Made by a program: the position numbers and the translations under genes. Source: an uncultured SAR86 cluster bacterium (GTDB taxonomy: Bacteria > Pseudomonadota > Gammaproteobacteria > Magnimaribacterales > D2472). Taken from it: a DNA stretch of 64,000 nt. A model generated the notes under the pieces. The model was not told the origin of the DNA and made no database searches. It saw only the letters and a program-made list of their open reading frames with translations. This document shows, one piece after another, positions 1 to 8,141 of this stretch (its first letter is position 1; each line of letters opens with the position of its first letter). The stretch is from assembly GCA_902602185.1 (NCBI GenBank), contig CACKPV010000002.1, positions 274,506-338,505 on the forward strand. Reading direction: 5' to 3'.

Positions 1-831
1 ATTGTTGGAGCTTCATCTACTATAAACGCAATCGGAAACCCTGAAAGTAAAGCCTCATATATCCTTTATACTGGTCTAGCCTGTTTTGGAGTCACTTTAT
101 TTTTTTGGTTTCGTGAAGTTGTTAAAGAGAACTATGCTGGATTAGAGAGCAAACAACTCTCTCAGTCCTTTGTCTACGGCATGGCATGGTTTATTTTTTC
201 AGAAGTTATGTTTTTTGCAGCTTTTTTTGGTGCTCTCTTTTATGTGAGAAATTTTGCAGTGCCTTGGTTAGGAGGTGAAGGAGAGAAGGGCTTAGCAAAT
301 ATGTTGTGGCAAAATTTTGAGGCAGCATGGCCACTAATTAATACACCAGACGGTGGAAAAGCATTTGTTATTGCTGCTCATAGTATGAGTTTTCCTGGAT
401 GGGAAAATATTGGTAAGTGGTTGCCACTATATAATACGATAGTTTTATTAAGTTCTAGTGTCACAGTTCACTTTGCTCATTTAGCACTTAAAAAAGGAAA
501 TAAAAAAAGTTTCAACTCTTGGTTAGGAGTTACTGTAACACTTGCTCTGATTTTTGTGGGACTTCAGGCTTTAGAATACTATGAAGCATACGAGCATTTT
601 GATCTTACCTTGAACTCAGGTATTTATGGATCTACTTTCTTTATGTTGACAGGATTTCATGGTTTTCATGTAATGCTAGGAGGACTTATGCTGGGAGTAA
701 TGTTACTTCGGTCTGTTCTCTATGGGCATTTTGATCAACATAAACATTTTGGATTTGAAGCAGCATCTTGGTACTGGCATTTTGTAGATGTTGTTTGGGT
801 AATGCTCTTCTTATTCGTTTATATCTTGTAA
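1..831 (+). CDS. coxC: Cytochrome c oxidase subunit III (5' partial)
   Basis: Membrane subunit III of the aa3-type terminal oxidase. The frame is open from base 1, so the ORF-track start at 181 is an internal Met. About 276 residues are present and perhaps 20-30 N-terminal residues lie upstream of the window. Several hydrophobic segments are seen, with the subunit III hallmarks SEVMFF (conserved membrane Glu) and GFHGFHVMLGG near the C-terminus. It is followed by the oxidase assembly genes, which is the usual gammaproteobacterial order. The 3' end overlaps the opposing DUF2909 gene by 21 nt. Confidence 0.95.
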   Translation: MVGASSTINAIGNPESKASYILYTGLACFGVTLFFWFREVVKENYAGLESKQLSQSFVYGMAWFIFSEVMFFAAFFGALFYVRNFAVPWLGGEGEKGLANMLWQNFEAAWPLINTPDGGKAFVIAAHSMSFPGWENIGKWLPLYNTIVLLSSSVTVHFAHLALKKGNKKSFNSWLGVTVTLALIFVGLQALEYYEAYEHFDLTLNSGIYGSTFFMLTGFHGFHVMLGGLMLGVMLLRSVLYGHFDQHKHFGFEAASWYWHFVDVVWVMLFLFVYIL

Positions 832-1044
832 CATTTCAGGGGGCACGTATGAGTTACCTAACTCGCCCGTAGACAAACCATATGCAACTAAAATAATTAA
901 AATGATTGCCAAACTTACTCTAATACCAAGACCATATACAGTTCTTTTTCCTCTTCCTTGGTCCTTAAACAAGAAGAATAGACTGCTTGCAAGGCTGAGT
1001 AAAATACCTGCAATAAGAATACCAATAATAGTTTTTAACGTCAT
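811..1044 (-). CDS. DUF2909-type twin-transmembrane protein
   Basis: A 77-residue protein with two hydrophobic stretches (residues about 5-25 and 42-60) separated by a basic loop (KDQGRGKR). A small two-helix protein on the opposite strand between coxC and the SURF1 gene is a recurring feature of gammaproteobacterial cox clusters and is usually labelled DUF2909. Its function is unknown; position suggests a link with oxidase biogenesis. The last codons overlap coxC tail to tail. The family call is from size, topology and location only. Confidence 0.78.
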   Translation of the reverse strand: MTLKTIIGILIAGILLSLASSLFFLFKDQGRGKRTVYGLGIRVSLAIILIILVAYGLSTGELGNSYVPPEMLQDINE

Positions 1045-1071
1045 GAGTAAGCAATTATAACTAATTTGAAG

Positions 1072-1764
1072 ATGATTATTACTAAATCAAGAGTTGCAAT
1101 GTCATTATTCTATATAATTTTTGGCGGAATTTTTGTCTTGCTAGGATTTTGGCAAATAGAAAGAGGTCAGGAAAAACAATCTATAGTTGATGATTACAAT
1201 GTTGCACAAATGAAATCATCGGTAGCATATTCAAGAGACAGCAAAACCTGGGACTACGTATATCTGAAAGGCTATATAGATCAGAGTAGACTGATACTAA
1301 TAGATAATTCCTTAGTTGATGGTATGTTGGGCTTTAAAGTCATTGCCCCTTTTATTACAAACACGGGAACAATACTAATGACAGATTTTGGATGGATCCA
1401 ACAAACAAAAAACAGGTCGATACTACCAGAAATAAAACTGCCGATTGGTGAAATTAGCATTAGTGGAATTCTAGAAAATCCAGAGGAGGGCCTTATACTT
1501 GGTGAACAAGTAATATCAGGCAACTGGCCAAAAGTTTCACAAAGTAGAGCGCTTGAAACTATTGCTAAAGAATTTTCAGAAAATCTCGAACCATTTTTAT
1601 TAGTTGCAAACTTTCAAGATAAATCAAATTTGCGTTATGTTCCTCCTGTGGTAACAAACATGCCTCCTGTGAAGCATTTTGGATACGCTGGTCAGTGGTT
1701 TGCAATGTTTATTGCTCTTACAATTATGTATATTTACAGTTGGAGAAAATTCGGAAATGAATAA
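1072..1764 (+). CDS. SURF1 family cytochrome oxidase assembly protein
   Basis: About 230 residues with the SURF1 layout: an N-terminal membrane helix ending in the family motif LLGFWQIERGQEK, a periplasmic domain, and a C-terminal helix preceded by HFGYAGQWFAMF. SURF1 proteins help insert or retain heme a in subunit I. I chose ATG 1072; the ORF track uses TTG 1066 two codons earlier, and neither has a clear Shine-Dalgarno site. The 3' end overlaps the next gene by 8 nt, in an operon running to SCO1. Confidence 0.9.
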   Translation: MIITKSRVAMSLFYIIFGGIFVLLGFWQIERGQEKQSIVDDYNVAQMKSSVAYSRDSKTWDYVYLKGYIDQSRLILIDNSLVDGMLGFKVIAPFITNTGTILMTDFGWIQQTKNRSILPEIKLPIGEISISGILENPEEGLILGEQVISGNWPKVSQSRALETIAKEFSENLEPFLLVANFQDKSNLRYVPPVVTNMPPVKHFGYAGQWFAMFIALTIMYIYSWRKFGNE

Positions 1765-2308
1765 CAAGCCTTTTTTGCTATTTTTATTATTGACCCCTAT
1801 TGTTGTTATCGTAGCTTCCACACTTGCTTTTAGATTAGGTTGGGGGCCAGAGGAGACGAAGAATAATGGTGAGTTTTTCAAAGTCTATCAAGATATCAGC
1901 AAAGTAAATTTATATGATTCCGAAGATAATTTACTTTCTTTTAACGATGGTAAGTGGGTAATGGGAGTCTATCACTCAAATGAGAGTCAAACTTTGGAGA
2001 ATCTTCGCTTGATGAAACAACTAAATATAGCTCTAAATCGTGAAATTTATAGAGTTAGAAGAGTTGCATTCTTCAATAATGTTGATGATTCAGGGATGCG
2101 TGAGGTATTGGAAAATGATTTTCCTAGAGTTGAGATATTTGAAGATAGAGAGAAGCAACTTCATTTTATGTTAGACAAACTTGGCTCTGAAGAGATTGTT
2201 AATAGAAGTTATATTTTTGTAGTTGATCCATATGGCAGGATGGTTATGTTTTTTCCAAATGGTCTAAATCCAAAGATGATACTTAAAGATTTAAAGGTTT
2301 TGACATGA
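1757..2308 (+). CDS. Oxidase-cluster membrane protein, single N-terminal helix
   Basis: A 183-residue protein starting at ATG 1757 (MNNKPFLLFLLL); the 26 upstream residues in the ORF track are a shadow of the SURF1 gene. One N-terminal membrane helix (about 5-25) is followed by a soluble, probably periplasmic, domain ending in VDPYGRMVMFFP, which resembles the last strands of a thioredoxin-like fold as in SCO proteins. No CxxC is present. An uncharacterised membrane protein between SURF1 and the heme A synthase gene is common in gammaproteobacteria. It overlaps ctaA by ATGA. Confidence 0.75.
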   Translation: MNNKPFLLFLLLTPIVVIVASTLAFRLGWGPEETKNNGEFFKVYQDISKVNLYDSEDNLLSFNDGKWVMGVYHSNESQTLENLRLMKQLNIALNREIYRVRRVAFFNNVDDSGMREVLENDFPRVEIFEDREKQLHFMLDKLGSEEIVNRSYIFVVDPYGRMVMFFPNGLNPKMILKDLKVLT

Positions 2309-3279
2309 TATTGCTCAGAAATTTCTCATTATTTGGCGCCCTTTTTTCCGTGGTTGTCATAGCACTTGGAGCATGGACAAGACTTGTCGATGCCGGTTTA
2401 GGCTGCCCAGATTGGCCTGGGTGTTATGGTTTTGTTACATTTCCAACTTCTGAGGCAGATATTGCAATTGCAGAAAGTAGATACCCCAGTTTCCCATATG
2501 AAATTGACAAAGTTATTCCGGAGGTAGTCCATAGATATTTTGCAGCTTCTCTAGGTTTAATTGCAATTGGAATGGTCTTCATAGCTTTTAGAAAAACATC
2601 AGATAAGTTTTTACAGTTTGTATCTGCATTTTTATTATTTTTCATTTGTTGCCAAGGCTTATTTGGTTATTTAACGGTTAGCTTAAAATTGCTTCCAATC
2701 ATTGTCACGGGACATTTATTTGGAGGCTTTATAACTTTAAGTCTCTTCTCTTTTATTTTTTTAAAAGCTGCTAATTTTAAATTTTTGCATTACATTGATA
2801 TCAAAAAGTATCGGGGGCTAGCCTTTATCTGTCTTGTTGTGCTGTTCTTTCAAATATTTTTAGGAGCTTGGACCAGTACTAATTATGCGTCTTTGGCTTG
2901 TCCCGATTTTCCAACATGTCAGGGGACTTATCTACCAGAAATGGACTTTAAATCCGGATTCAATTTAAAACAAGAAATTGGACCAAATTATCTTTTTGGC
3001 TTGCTTGAAAATCCTGCAAGAGTTGCTATTCATTACTCTCACCGGATTACAGCACTGATCTTAACTGCTTTGATGCTAATCTTGATTGGATGTTTATGGT
3101 TCACTAATGCAGCTCCACTTGCATCTACATTAGGATTGGTTTTATTACTTCAGATATCACTTGGTATTATGAATGTTGTTTATGTGCTCCCTTTGTATAT
3201 TGCAATTGCCCATAATCTTATTGCTGCTATGCTTTTACTTGTGACATTGTTAGTAAATTACTTAGCTTGGAAAAAATGA
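2305..3279 (+). CDS. ctaA: Heme A synthase (COX15/CtaA)
   Basis: Converts heme O to heme A for the terminal oxidase. The 324-residue, eight-helix protein has the four conserved heme-ligand regions: His76 (EVVHRYF), His137 (GHLFGG), His243/His246 (HYSHRI) and His303 (AHNLIAA). Paired cysteines lie in both halves (C34/C40 and C199/C205), the arrangement of cysteine-bearing CtaA enzymes. The start overlaps the previous stop (ATGA) and the stop overlaps the ctaB start, so the genes are translationally coupled. Confidence 0.95.
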   Translation: MILLRNFSLFGALFSVVVIALGAWTRLVDAGLGCPDWPGCYGFVTFPTSEADIAIAESRYPSFPYEIDKVIPEVVHRYFAASLGLIAIGMVFIAFRKTSDKFLQFVSAFLLFFICCQGLFGYLTVSLKLLPIIVTGHLFGGFITLSLFSFIFLKAANFKFLHYIDIKKYRGLAFICLVVLFFQIFLGAWTSTNYASLACPDFPTCQGTYLPEMDFKSGFNLKQEIGPNYLFGLLENPARVAIHYSHRITALILTALMLILIGCLWFTNAAPLASTLGLVLLLQISLGIMNVVYVLPLYIAIAHNLIAAMLLLVTLLVNYLAWKK

Positions 3280-4139
3280 GTTTATTCAAAAACTACTTTG
3301 AATTAACAAAACCCAAAGTAGTTTCTATGATGCTGATAACTGCCATAGTAGGGATGTTATTGGCAACACCAAATATTCCATCATTCCAAATAATGATAAT
3401 TGCACTTTTAGGCATAGGATTGTGTGCAGCCTCAGCAGCAACCATAAATCAAATTATAGACCGTAATATTGATGCCGGGATGCAAAGGACTTCTGGAAGA
3501 CCATTGCCACAGGGGGAGATTAGCCTAATTAATGCATCACTATTTGCACTTTTTCTCATGATAATGGGAACAATTATCTTAATCTATTTTGTAAATACAC
3601 TAACTGCATTATTGACAATTTGTTCATTGATTGGATACGCATTCATTTATACAGTTTTTCTTAAAAGGGCAACTCCTCAAAATATTGTAATTGGTGGATT
3701 AGCAGGTGCTGCTCCACCACTTCTTGGATGGACAGCAATTACTAATTCAATTGATCCAAATGCTTTATTGCTCGTGCTTATAATATTTGTTTGGACACCT
3801 CCACACTTTTGGGCATTAGCAATTTATAGAAGAGATGATTATGCTAGAGAGTCTATACCTATGCTTCCGGTAACGCACGGAGTTAAATTCACTAAATTAC
3901 AAATAATTTTATATACCATCCTCCTCTTTATTGTTAGTCTCCTGCCTTATGTTGTTCTCATGTCAGGAGTCATCTACCTTATTGCCTCGTTAGTTCTTGG
4001 GATTATTTACTTATACACATCTTTTAAGATGTATTTTTATGATGATAATGATTATCCAATGGTTTCCTTTCAATATTCGGTTTATTACATTTTCTTAATT
4101 TTTGCTGCTCTCTTGCTCGATCATTTTTTAGTTCAATGA
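3276..4139 (+). CDS. ctaB: Protoheme IX farnesyltransferase (heme O synthase)
   Basis: A polytopic UbiA-superfamily prenyltransferase of 287 residues that attaches farnesyl to heme B, supplying heme O to CtaA. The first Asp-rich motif is visible as NQIIDRNIDAGMQRT followed by GRPLP; the second region is YRRDDYARESIPMLP. Start ATG 3276 overlaps the ctaA stop (ATGA); the ORF track extends three codons to a TTG. The stop overlaps the SCO1 start. A 9-nt run AGGGGGAGA at 3511-3519 inside this gene is complementary to the loop of the candidate small RNA near 43.95 kb. Confidence 0.95.
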   Translation: MSLFKNYFELTKPKVVSMMLITAIVGMLLATPNIPSFQIMIIALLGIGLCAASAATINQIIDRNIDAGMQRTSGRPLPQGEISLINASLFALFLMIMGTIILIYFVNTLTALLTICSLIGYAFIYTVFLKRATPQNIVIGGLAGAAPPLLGWTAITNSIDPNALLLVLIIFVWTPPHFWALAIYRRDDYARESIPMLPVTHGVKFTKLQIILYTILLFIVSLLPYVVLMSGVIYLIASLVLGIIYLYTSFKMYFYDDNDYPMVSFQYSVYYIFLIFAALLLDHFLVQ

Positions 4140-4777
4140 AAAAGAATATAAGCATTTCTTTAGGCCTTATCTTTTTATTTATAACAACTATCCTTTATTT
4201 ATTTATCAATAAACTGACATCACCAAGAATCTTAAGTAATGATGAATTACTAATAAATGGTTTTTATCAGCATGCAGAACCTATTCCAATTTCTAATTTT
4301 GCATTGGAGCGAGCTGACGGATCTTTTTTTACAAAAGATCATTTATTAGATAAATGGACCATTATGTATTTTGGTTTCACAAATTGCCCCGATGAGTGTC
4401 CAATTACCATGAGTGAATTAAGAAAACTTATCACTACCCTTAGAGAAAAGAATTTCCCTTTAGAAGATAAGCAATGGATTTTGGTTAGCATTGATCCAAG
4501 TCGAGATTCTGTAGAAGATATTAATTTGTATGCATCCCGGTTTGATACAAGTTTCGAAGGACTCAGAGCTGATTCTGCTAATCTTCTAAGCCTGACAACA
4601 CAACTGAAGGTGGCAAAAAGTTCACCAATGAATCACATGAAGCATAATGATCAACTCAATAATCATATGAATAACATAATTATGATCAACCCTAATGGTG
4701 ATTATTTTGGATTCTTTAGACCTCCTTTTAATTTAACAAGACTCTCTCTTACATACCAGTCGATTACTTCAAAATAA
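4136..4777 (+). CDS. SCO1/SenC copper chaperone for cytochrome oxidase
   Basis: A 213-residue membrane-anchored thioredoxin-fold protein that delivers copper to the CuA site of subunit II. One N-terminal helix (about 6-24) is followed by the copper-binding motif CPDEC (Cys84, Cys88). A His-rich stretch near residues 168-178 (NHMKHN, NNHMNN) should include the third ligand, probably His178. It closes the heme A/copper assembly operon; the sirtuin gene begins 6 nt later on the same strand. Confidence 0.93.
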   Translation: MKKNISISLGLIFLFITTILYLFINKLTSPRILSNDELLINGFYQHAEPIPISNFALERADGSFFTKDHLLDKWTIMYFGFTNCPDECPITMSELRKLITTLREKNFPLEDKQWILVSIDPSRDSVEDINLYASRFDTSFEGLRADSANLLSLTTQLKVAKSSPMNHMKHNDQLNNHMNNIIMINPNGDYFGFFRPPFNLTRLSLTYQSITSK

Positions 4778-4783
4778 AATTGC

Positions 4784-5521
4784 ATGAGTATGATCAGAGA
4801 ATTTCAATTTCTTCTAGATTCTGTATCAAATATAGTTTTTTTGACTGGAGCAGGCATCAGCACAAATTCTGGTTTACCTGACTTTCGTGGAGATGATGGT
4901 TTTTGGAAAACAAATAAACCCATTTTTTTTAAAGACTTTGTAACCAGTAGCTCAAAGAGAAGAGACTCATGGAAACGAAATTTAGCACTTCACCATAAAC
5001 TATCAGAAATAAAACCTAATGATGGACATCATTTTGTCAAAAGAGTACTTGATCAGAAAGAGGGCATAGTGATAACTCAAAATATAGATGCATTGCATGA
5101 GAAATCTGGAATTCTTAAAGAAAAGATTATCGAAATCCATGGAAATGCAACAAAAGCAAATTGTATTGAGTGTGGAGAAATTGCAAATATTAAATTATTC
5201 CATGCTGCTGTTGAAAATAATGAAGTATTCCCAAGTTGTTTGAAATGTGGGGGCTTAGTAAAAGTTGCAACTATATCTTTTGGACAATCACTTAATATGA
5301 AAGATTTTGATAAAGCTAAAGAGTTAGTGCAAAACACTGAATTAATGATAGTTTTAGGGTCTTCGTTGCAGGTGCAACCAGTTGCCTCACTAATTAATTT
5401 TTTAGGGGCTTCTGCTGACCTAGTAATAGTTAATAAAGACCCTACACCTTTTGACACATTAGCTTCCGTTGTTCTTCATGAAGACATTTGCAATGTTGTA
5501 AACCAACTTCAAGTATCTTAA
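4784..5521 (+). CDS. cobB: NAD-dependent protein deacylase, Sir2 family
   Basis: A 245-residue sirtuin that uses NAD to remove acyl groups from protein lysines. The NAD-binding motif GAGISTNSGLPDFRG spans residues 22-36, QNID is at 99-102 and the catalytic His is 119 (IHGNA). A structural zinc site has four Cys (127, 130, 152, 155). ATG 4784 and ATG 4790 are both possible starts. The stop directly abuts the photolyase start. Substrates cannot be inferred; regulation of the acetyl-CoA synthetase at the window end would be a classic sirtuin role, but no linkage is seen. Confidence 0.92.
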   Translation: MSMIREFQFLLDSVSNIVFLTGAGISTNSGLPDFRGDDGFWKTNKPIFFKDFVTSSSKRRDSWKRNLALHHKLSEIKPNDGHHFVKRVLDQKEGIVITQNIDALHEKSGILKEKIIEIHGNATKANCIECGEIANIKLFHAAVENNEVFPSCLKCGGLVKVATISFGQSLNMKDFDKAKELVQNTELMIVLGSSLQVQPVASLINFLGASADLVIVNKDPTPFDTLASVVLHEDICNVVNQLQVS

Positions 5522-6925
5522 GTGAAAGATCTCATAATCATACATAGAAATATGAGACTTTTGGATAATGCTGCTTTATTCAATGGCTCGCAAAAGCAAA
5601 ATTACGAAGTTATTTTTATCTTTGATGAAGATTATTGGAGAACATCAGGGCGCTCTCCAAGACAATTAAAATTTGCAATAGATTGTTTGGATGAACTTGA
5701 CACACAGTTACAAAAGTTTAAATGTAATATTAGGGTGTTTTGCGGCAATTTTTCAGAATTTTGTGATTGGAGCAATAAATTTGAATCCATTCAGTTTCAT
5801 GTCAATCATTCTACTGAAACAGAATATTTTAGAAACCATTTTTGTTATTTTAAAAAGAACACCAAACATCATATTTCTGTTTATCAAGATTTTGGAATTC
5901 AATTAGATACTTTTGATAGGGATAACTGGTCTAGCAGTTGGAAGAAGATTATGGAGTCTAAGACTTATGAAGCCCCTCTACTTAACAAAGACAATTTTTC
6001 CATCTTAAACACATTGCCAAATGTAAAAGATTGGACCAAATCCCAAAAAAACCGAAGTGATTATATCCAACCAGGTGGAACTGCAGGAGCAAAAAAATTA
6101 TTACATTCCTTTTTTGATCACAGGGCAAATGGATATAGTAGGAAAATGTCTAATCCCCAAGAAGCTGCTTATGCTTGTTCGAGACTATCACCACATTTTA
6201 GTTTTGGATCGATATCAATTCGCCAGGTATATCAAGCAACTCTGAAGCAAATGGAGCACAATCTTTTTGTAAGAGATCTAGCTTCGTTTAAGAAAAGACT
6301 TTTCTGGCATTGTCACTTTATTCAAAAACTTGAAACAGAACCAGAATTAGAGTTTCAATCAATGCATTATCTTTGTGATAGCTTAAGGGAGAAGGAGAAT
6401 GATGAGTTAATCGAAAAATGGATATTAGGTAAAACTGGATTTCCTTTTTTAGATGCTTGCATGCTTTATCTTAGAAAACATGGCTGGATTAATTTTAGAA
6501 TGCGAGCAATGATTATGTCTTTTGCGTCTTATAATCTTTGGCAACCTTGGCAAAAAACCTCACCTTTACTTGCGGAGTTATTTACTGACTTTGAACCAGG
6601 GATTCATATTTGCCAAGTGCAAATGCAATCAGGAGTGACAGGAATTAATTTACCAAGGATTTACTCAGTAATAAAACAAAGCAAAGACCAAGATCCAAAC
6701 TTAACATGGACCAGATCTCTACTACCTTCACTAAATGAGAGTAATGAGGCAATACATGAAGCTAATTTGGTAAATTACATTAGACCAATTATTGACCTAA
6801 AAGAAACGTCGAAACATGCAAGGGATAAGATTTGGGGGGTGAGAAAAAAGAATGACTTTCAGGAAATTGCCAAAAAGGTTTTCATTAAACATGGAAGTCG
6901 AAGAAATACTAAGCGATCAGTCTAA
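5522..6925 (+). CDS. Cryptochrome/DNA photolyase family flavoprotein
   Basis: A 467-residue protein: N-terminal alpha/beta antenna domain, then the helical FAD-binding domain. Recognisable blocks are SRLSPHFSFGSIS, TGFPFLDACMLYLRKHGWIN and PGIHICQVQMQSGVTGINLP, which match a bacterial photolyase subgroup where Q.QM..G replaces the usual WQW..G. It probably repairs UV-induced pyrimidine dimers using blue light, though a sensory cryptochrome role cannot be excluded. The start is GTG 5522, immediately after the sirtuin stop, so translation is likely coupled. The stop lies 9 nt from an opposing gene. Confidence 0.85.
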   Translation: MKDLIIIHRNMRLLDNAALFNGSQKQNYEVIFIFDEDYWRTSGRSPRQLKFAIDCLDELDTQLQKFKCNIRVFCGNFSEFCDWSNKFESIQFHVNHSTETEYFRNHFCYFKKNTKHHISVYQDFGIQLDTFDRDNWSSSWKKIMESKTYEAPLLNKDNFSILNTLPNVKDWTKSQKNRSDYIQPGGTAGAKKLLHSFFDHRANGYSRKMSNPQEAAYACSRLSPHFSFGSISIRQVYQATLKQMEHNLFVRDLASFKKRLFWHCHFIQKLETEPELEFQSMHYLCDSLREKENDELIEKWILGKTGFPFLDACMLYLRKHGWINFRMRAMIMSFASYNLWQPWQKTSPLLAELFTDFEPGIHICQVQMQSGVTGINLPRIYSVIKQSKDQDPNLTWTRSLLPSLNESNEAIHEANLVNYIRPIIDLKETSKHARDKIWGVRKKNDFQEIAKKVFIKHGSRRNTKRSV

Positions 6926-6934
6926 AATATTTTT

Positions 6935-7375
6935 TTAATTCAATCTAAACTGAGGTGGATCATGGTTTTGCAGATATTCTTCCGAAGATTTACCAAAATG
7001 AATATAGTGTCTTGTGTTTCCATGAAGGTTTACTTTACATATGTAAAAACTTTTCAAAGTTTCTTCCACTATTTTTGAATCAACTCCCCCTTGCCATTGG
7101 TGGTCATAAATAGCATTTGATCTGTATCTAGTCTTTGACATTTTTTTTGTAAAAAAAGCTTGGTACCAAGAATCAAGACCTTTAACTTTCTCTAAATTAT
7201 TTAAATTCTCAATATTGTTTTGATTATGAAATATTTCTTCATAAAGTTTCCATAGAATTTTTATGTGATCCTCTTTGTTTTTATCTTTTGAAAGATCTCT
7301 TAAAAATCTTTTCTTTCTGACAAAGTAAAAGTTAGGAAAAAACGGCTCTAAAGTATTCTTCTTGACTGGACTGAT
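6935..7375 (-). CDS. C-terminal part of unrecognised coiled-coil gene (+1 frame)
   Basis: The ORF track lists only 6935-7141 (68 aa), but this frame is open from 7375, giving 146 protein-like residues (for example LEPFFPNFYFVRKKRFLRDL) with no ATG, GTG or TTG before Met79. It begins inside the 3' end of the 7332-8138 gene in the +1 frame. The two frames meet around a T6 run (A6 at 7337-7342 on the plus strand) just before the upstream TAA. The simplest reading is one gene of about 400 codons broken by a single-base change, a sequencing error, or recoding at UCC-UAA. No family was recognised. Confidence 0.6.
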   Translation of the reverse strand: MSPVKKNTLEPFFPNFYFVRKKRFLRDLSKDKNKEDHIKILWKLYEEIFHNQNNIENLNNLEKVKGLDSWYQAFFTKKMSKTRYRSNAIYDHQWQGGVDSKIVEETLKSFYICKVNLHGNTRHYIHFGKSSEEYLQNHDPPQFRLN

Positions 7376-8138
7376 TCATTTCAAGTTCTTTTCTCAGAGT
7401 GGAGTTTTCTTTCTGAAATTCGACAGATTCATTTTTGACTTGTTCAAGAATTGATATTTGTTCCTTAAATCTATTTGTTAGATTGTCAGCATGAATTCTT
7501 AACTCAGAATTTTCTGACTTTAACGCTTCGATTGCTTGTATCAATTCTGTCTTTTCATCATCTTTATTTACATTATGGATTTCCCTTTCAAGTATTTTTC
7601 CAAATGCGTCTTTTGCTTCTTTGATAATTTCCACAACCGCATCATTAGAATTAGATTGATCTTCTTTTGATTCAATTCTAATTTGATCTAATTCTTCAAC
7701 AAAATGGTATTTTTTTTTAAGTATTGGTATGTTTTCAATAATTGAATCAATCTTGATTATCTTCTCGATGATAAGATGTTCAATCAATGAAGCAGTAGAG
7801 AACATCCATTGATTAAATCTAAGTGCTGATTTGTAATCCTTGAACCAATTATATTTAATGTACCATTTATATTGGACACCATTCCTTGCTTTTCTGAAGC
7901 TTTCTCGCAAGGCTAGATACTCAAATTCTTCACCATTTTTGTTATCAAAATCAATGCTTACCATTTTATGTGAATCAAAAAGATGATAGGCATTTGGATT
8001 ATTTAAGATTTTTTCAATAATATTTTTAAAATTTTTAGTTCCAAAAAACGCAACAAAGTCACCATACTTCGTTTTTTCATGAAACCATCCACTTTCACCG
8101 TGGCGCAGGGGACTTACAATTAAGTTCATTAATTTCAT
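7332..8138 (-). CDS. Unrecognised protein with coiled coil (N-terminal part of split gene)
   Basis: A 268-residue product with no recognised family. The N-terminal 120 residues look globular and aromatic-rich (SPLRHGESGWFHEKTKYGDF). Residues about 180-262 form a heptad-like, Glu/Lys-rich coiled coil. The frame ends GCC GTT TTT TCC TAA, and the +1 frame continues as a protein-like reading for over 100 residues (see 6935-7375). The start lies 3 nt beyond the stop of the quinone oxidoreductase gene, so it is the last gene of the dsbB-pckA-gshA-qor run. Met4 (8129) is an alternative start. Confidence 0.6.
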   Translation of the reverse strand: MKLMNLIVSPLRHGESGWFHEKTKYGDFVAFFGTKNFKNIIEKILNNPNAYHLFDSHKMVSIDFDNKNGEEFEYLALRESFRKARNGVQYKWYIKYNWFKDYKSALRFNQWMFSTASLIEHLIIEKIIKIDSIIENIPILKKKYHFVEELDQIRIESKEDQSNSNDAVVEIIKEAKDAFGKILEREIHNVNKDDEKTELIQAIEALKSENSELRIHADNLTNRFKEQISILEQVKNESVEFQKENSTLRKELEMNQSSQEEYFRAVFS

Positions 8139-8141
8139 AAG

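Noticed and set aside
5077-5457. 126-aa minus-strand ORF
   Set aside because: It lies entirely inside the sirtuin gene, whose motifs are all intact; it is a shadow frame.
7332-7342. Programmed -1 frameshift at the T6 run
   Set aside because: The continuing reading frame is +1, not -1, so a classical -1 slippery site does not fit; a one-base indel or +1 event is needed.
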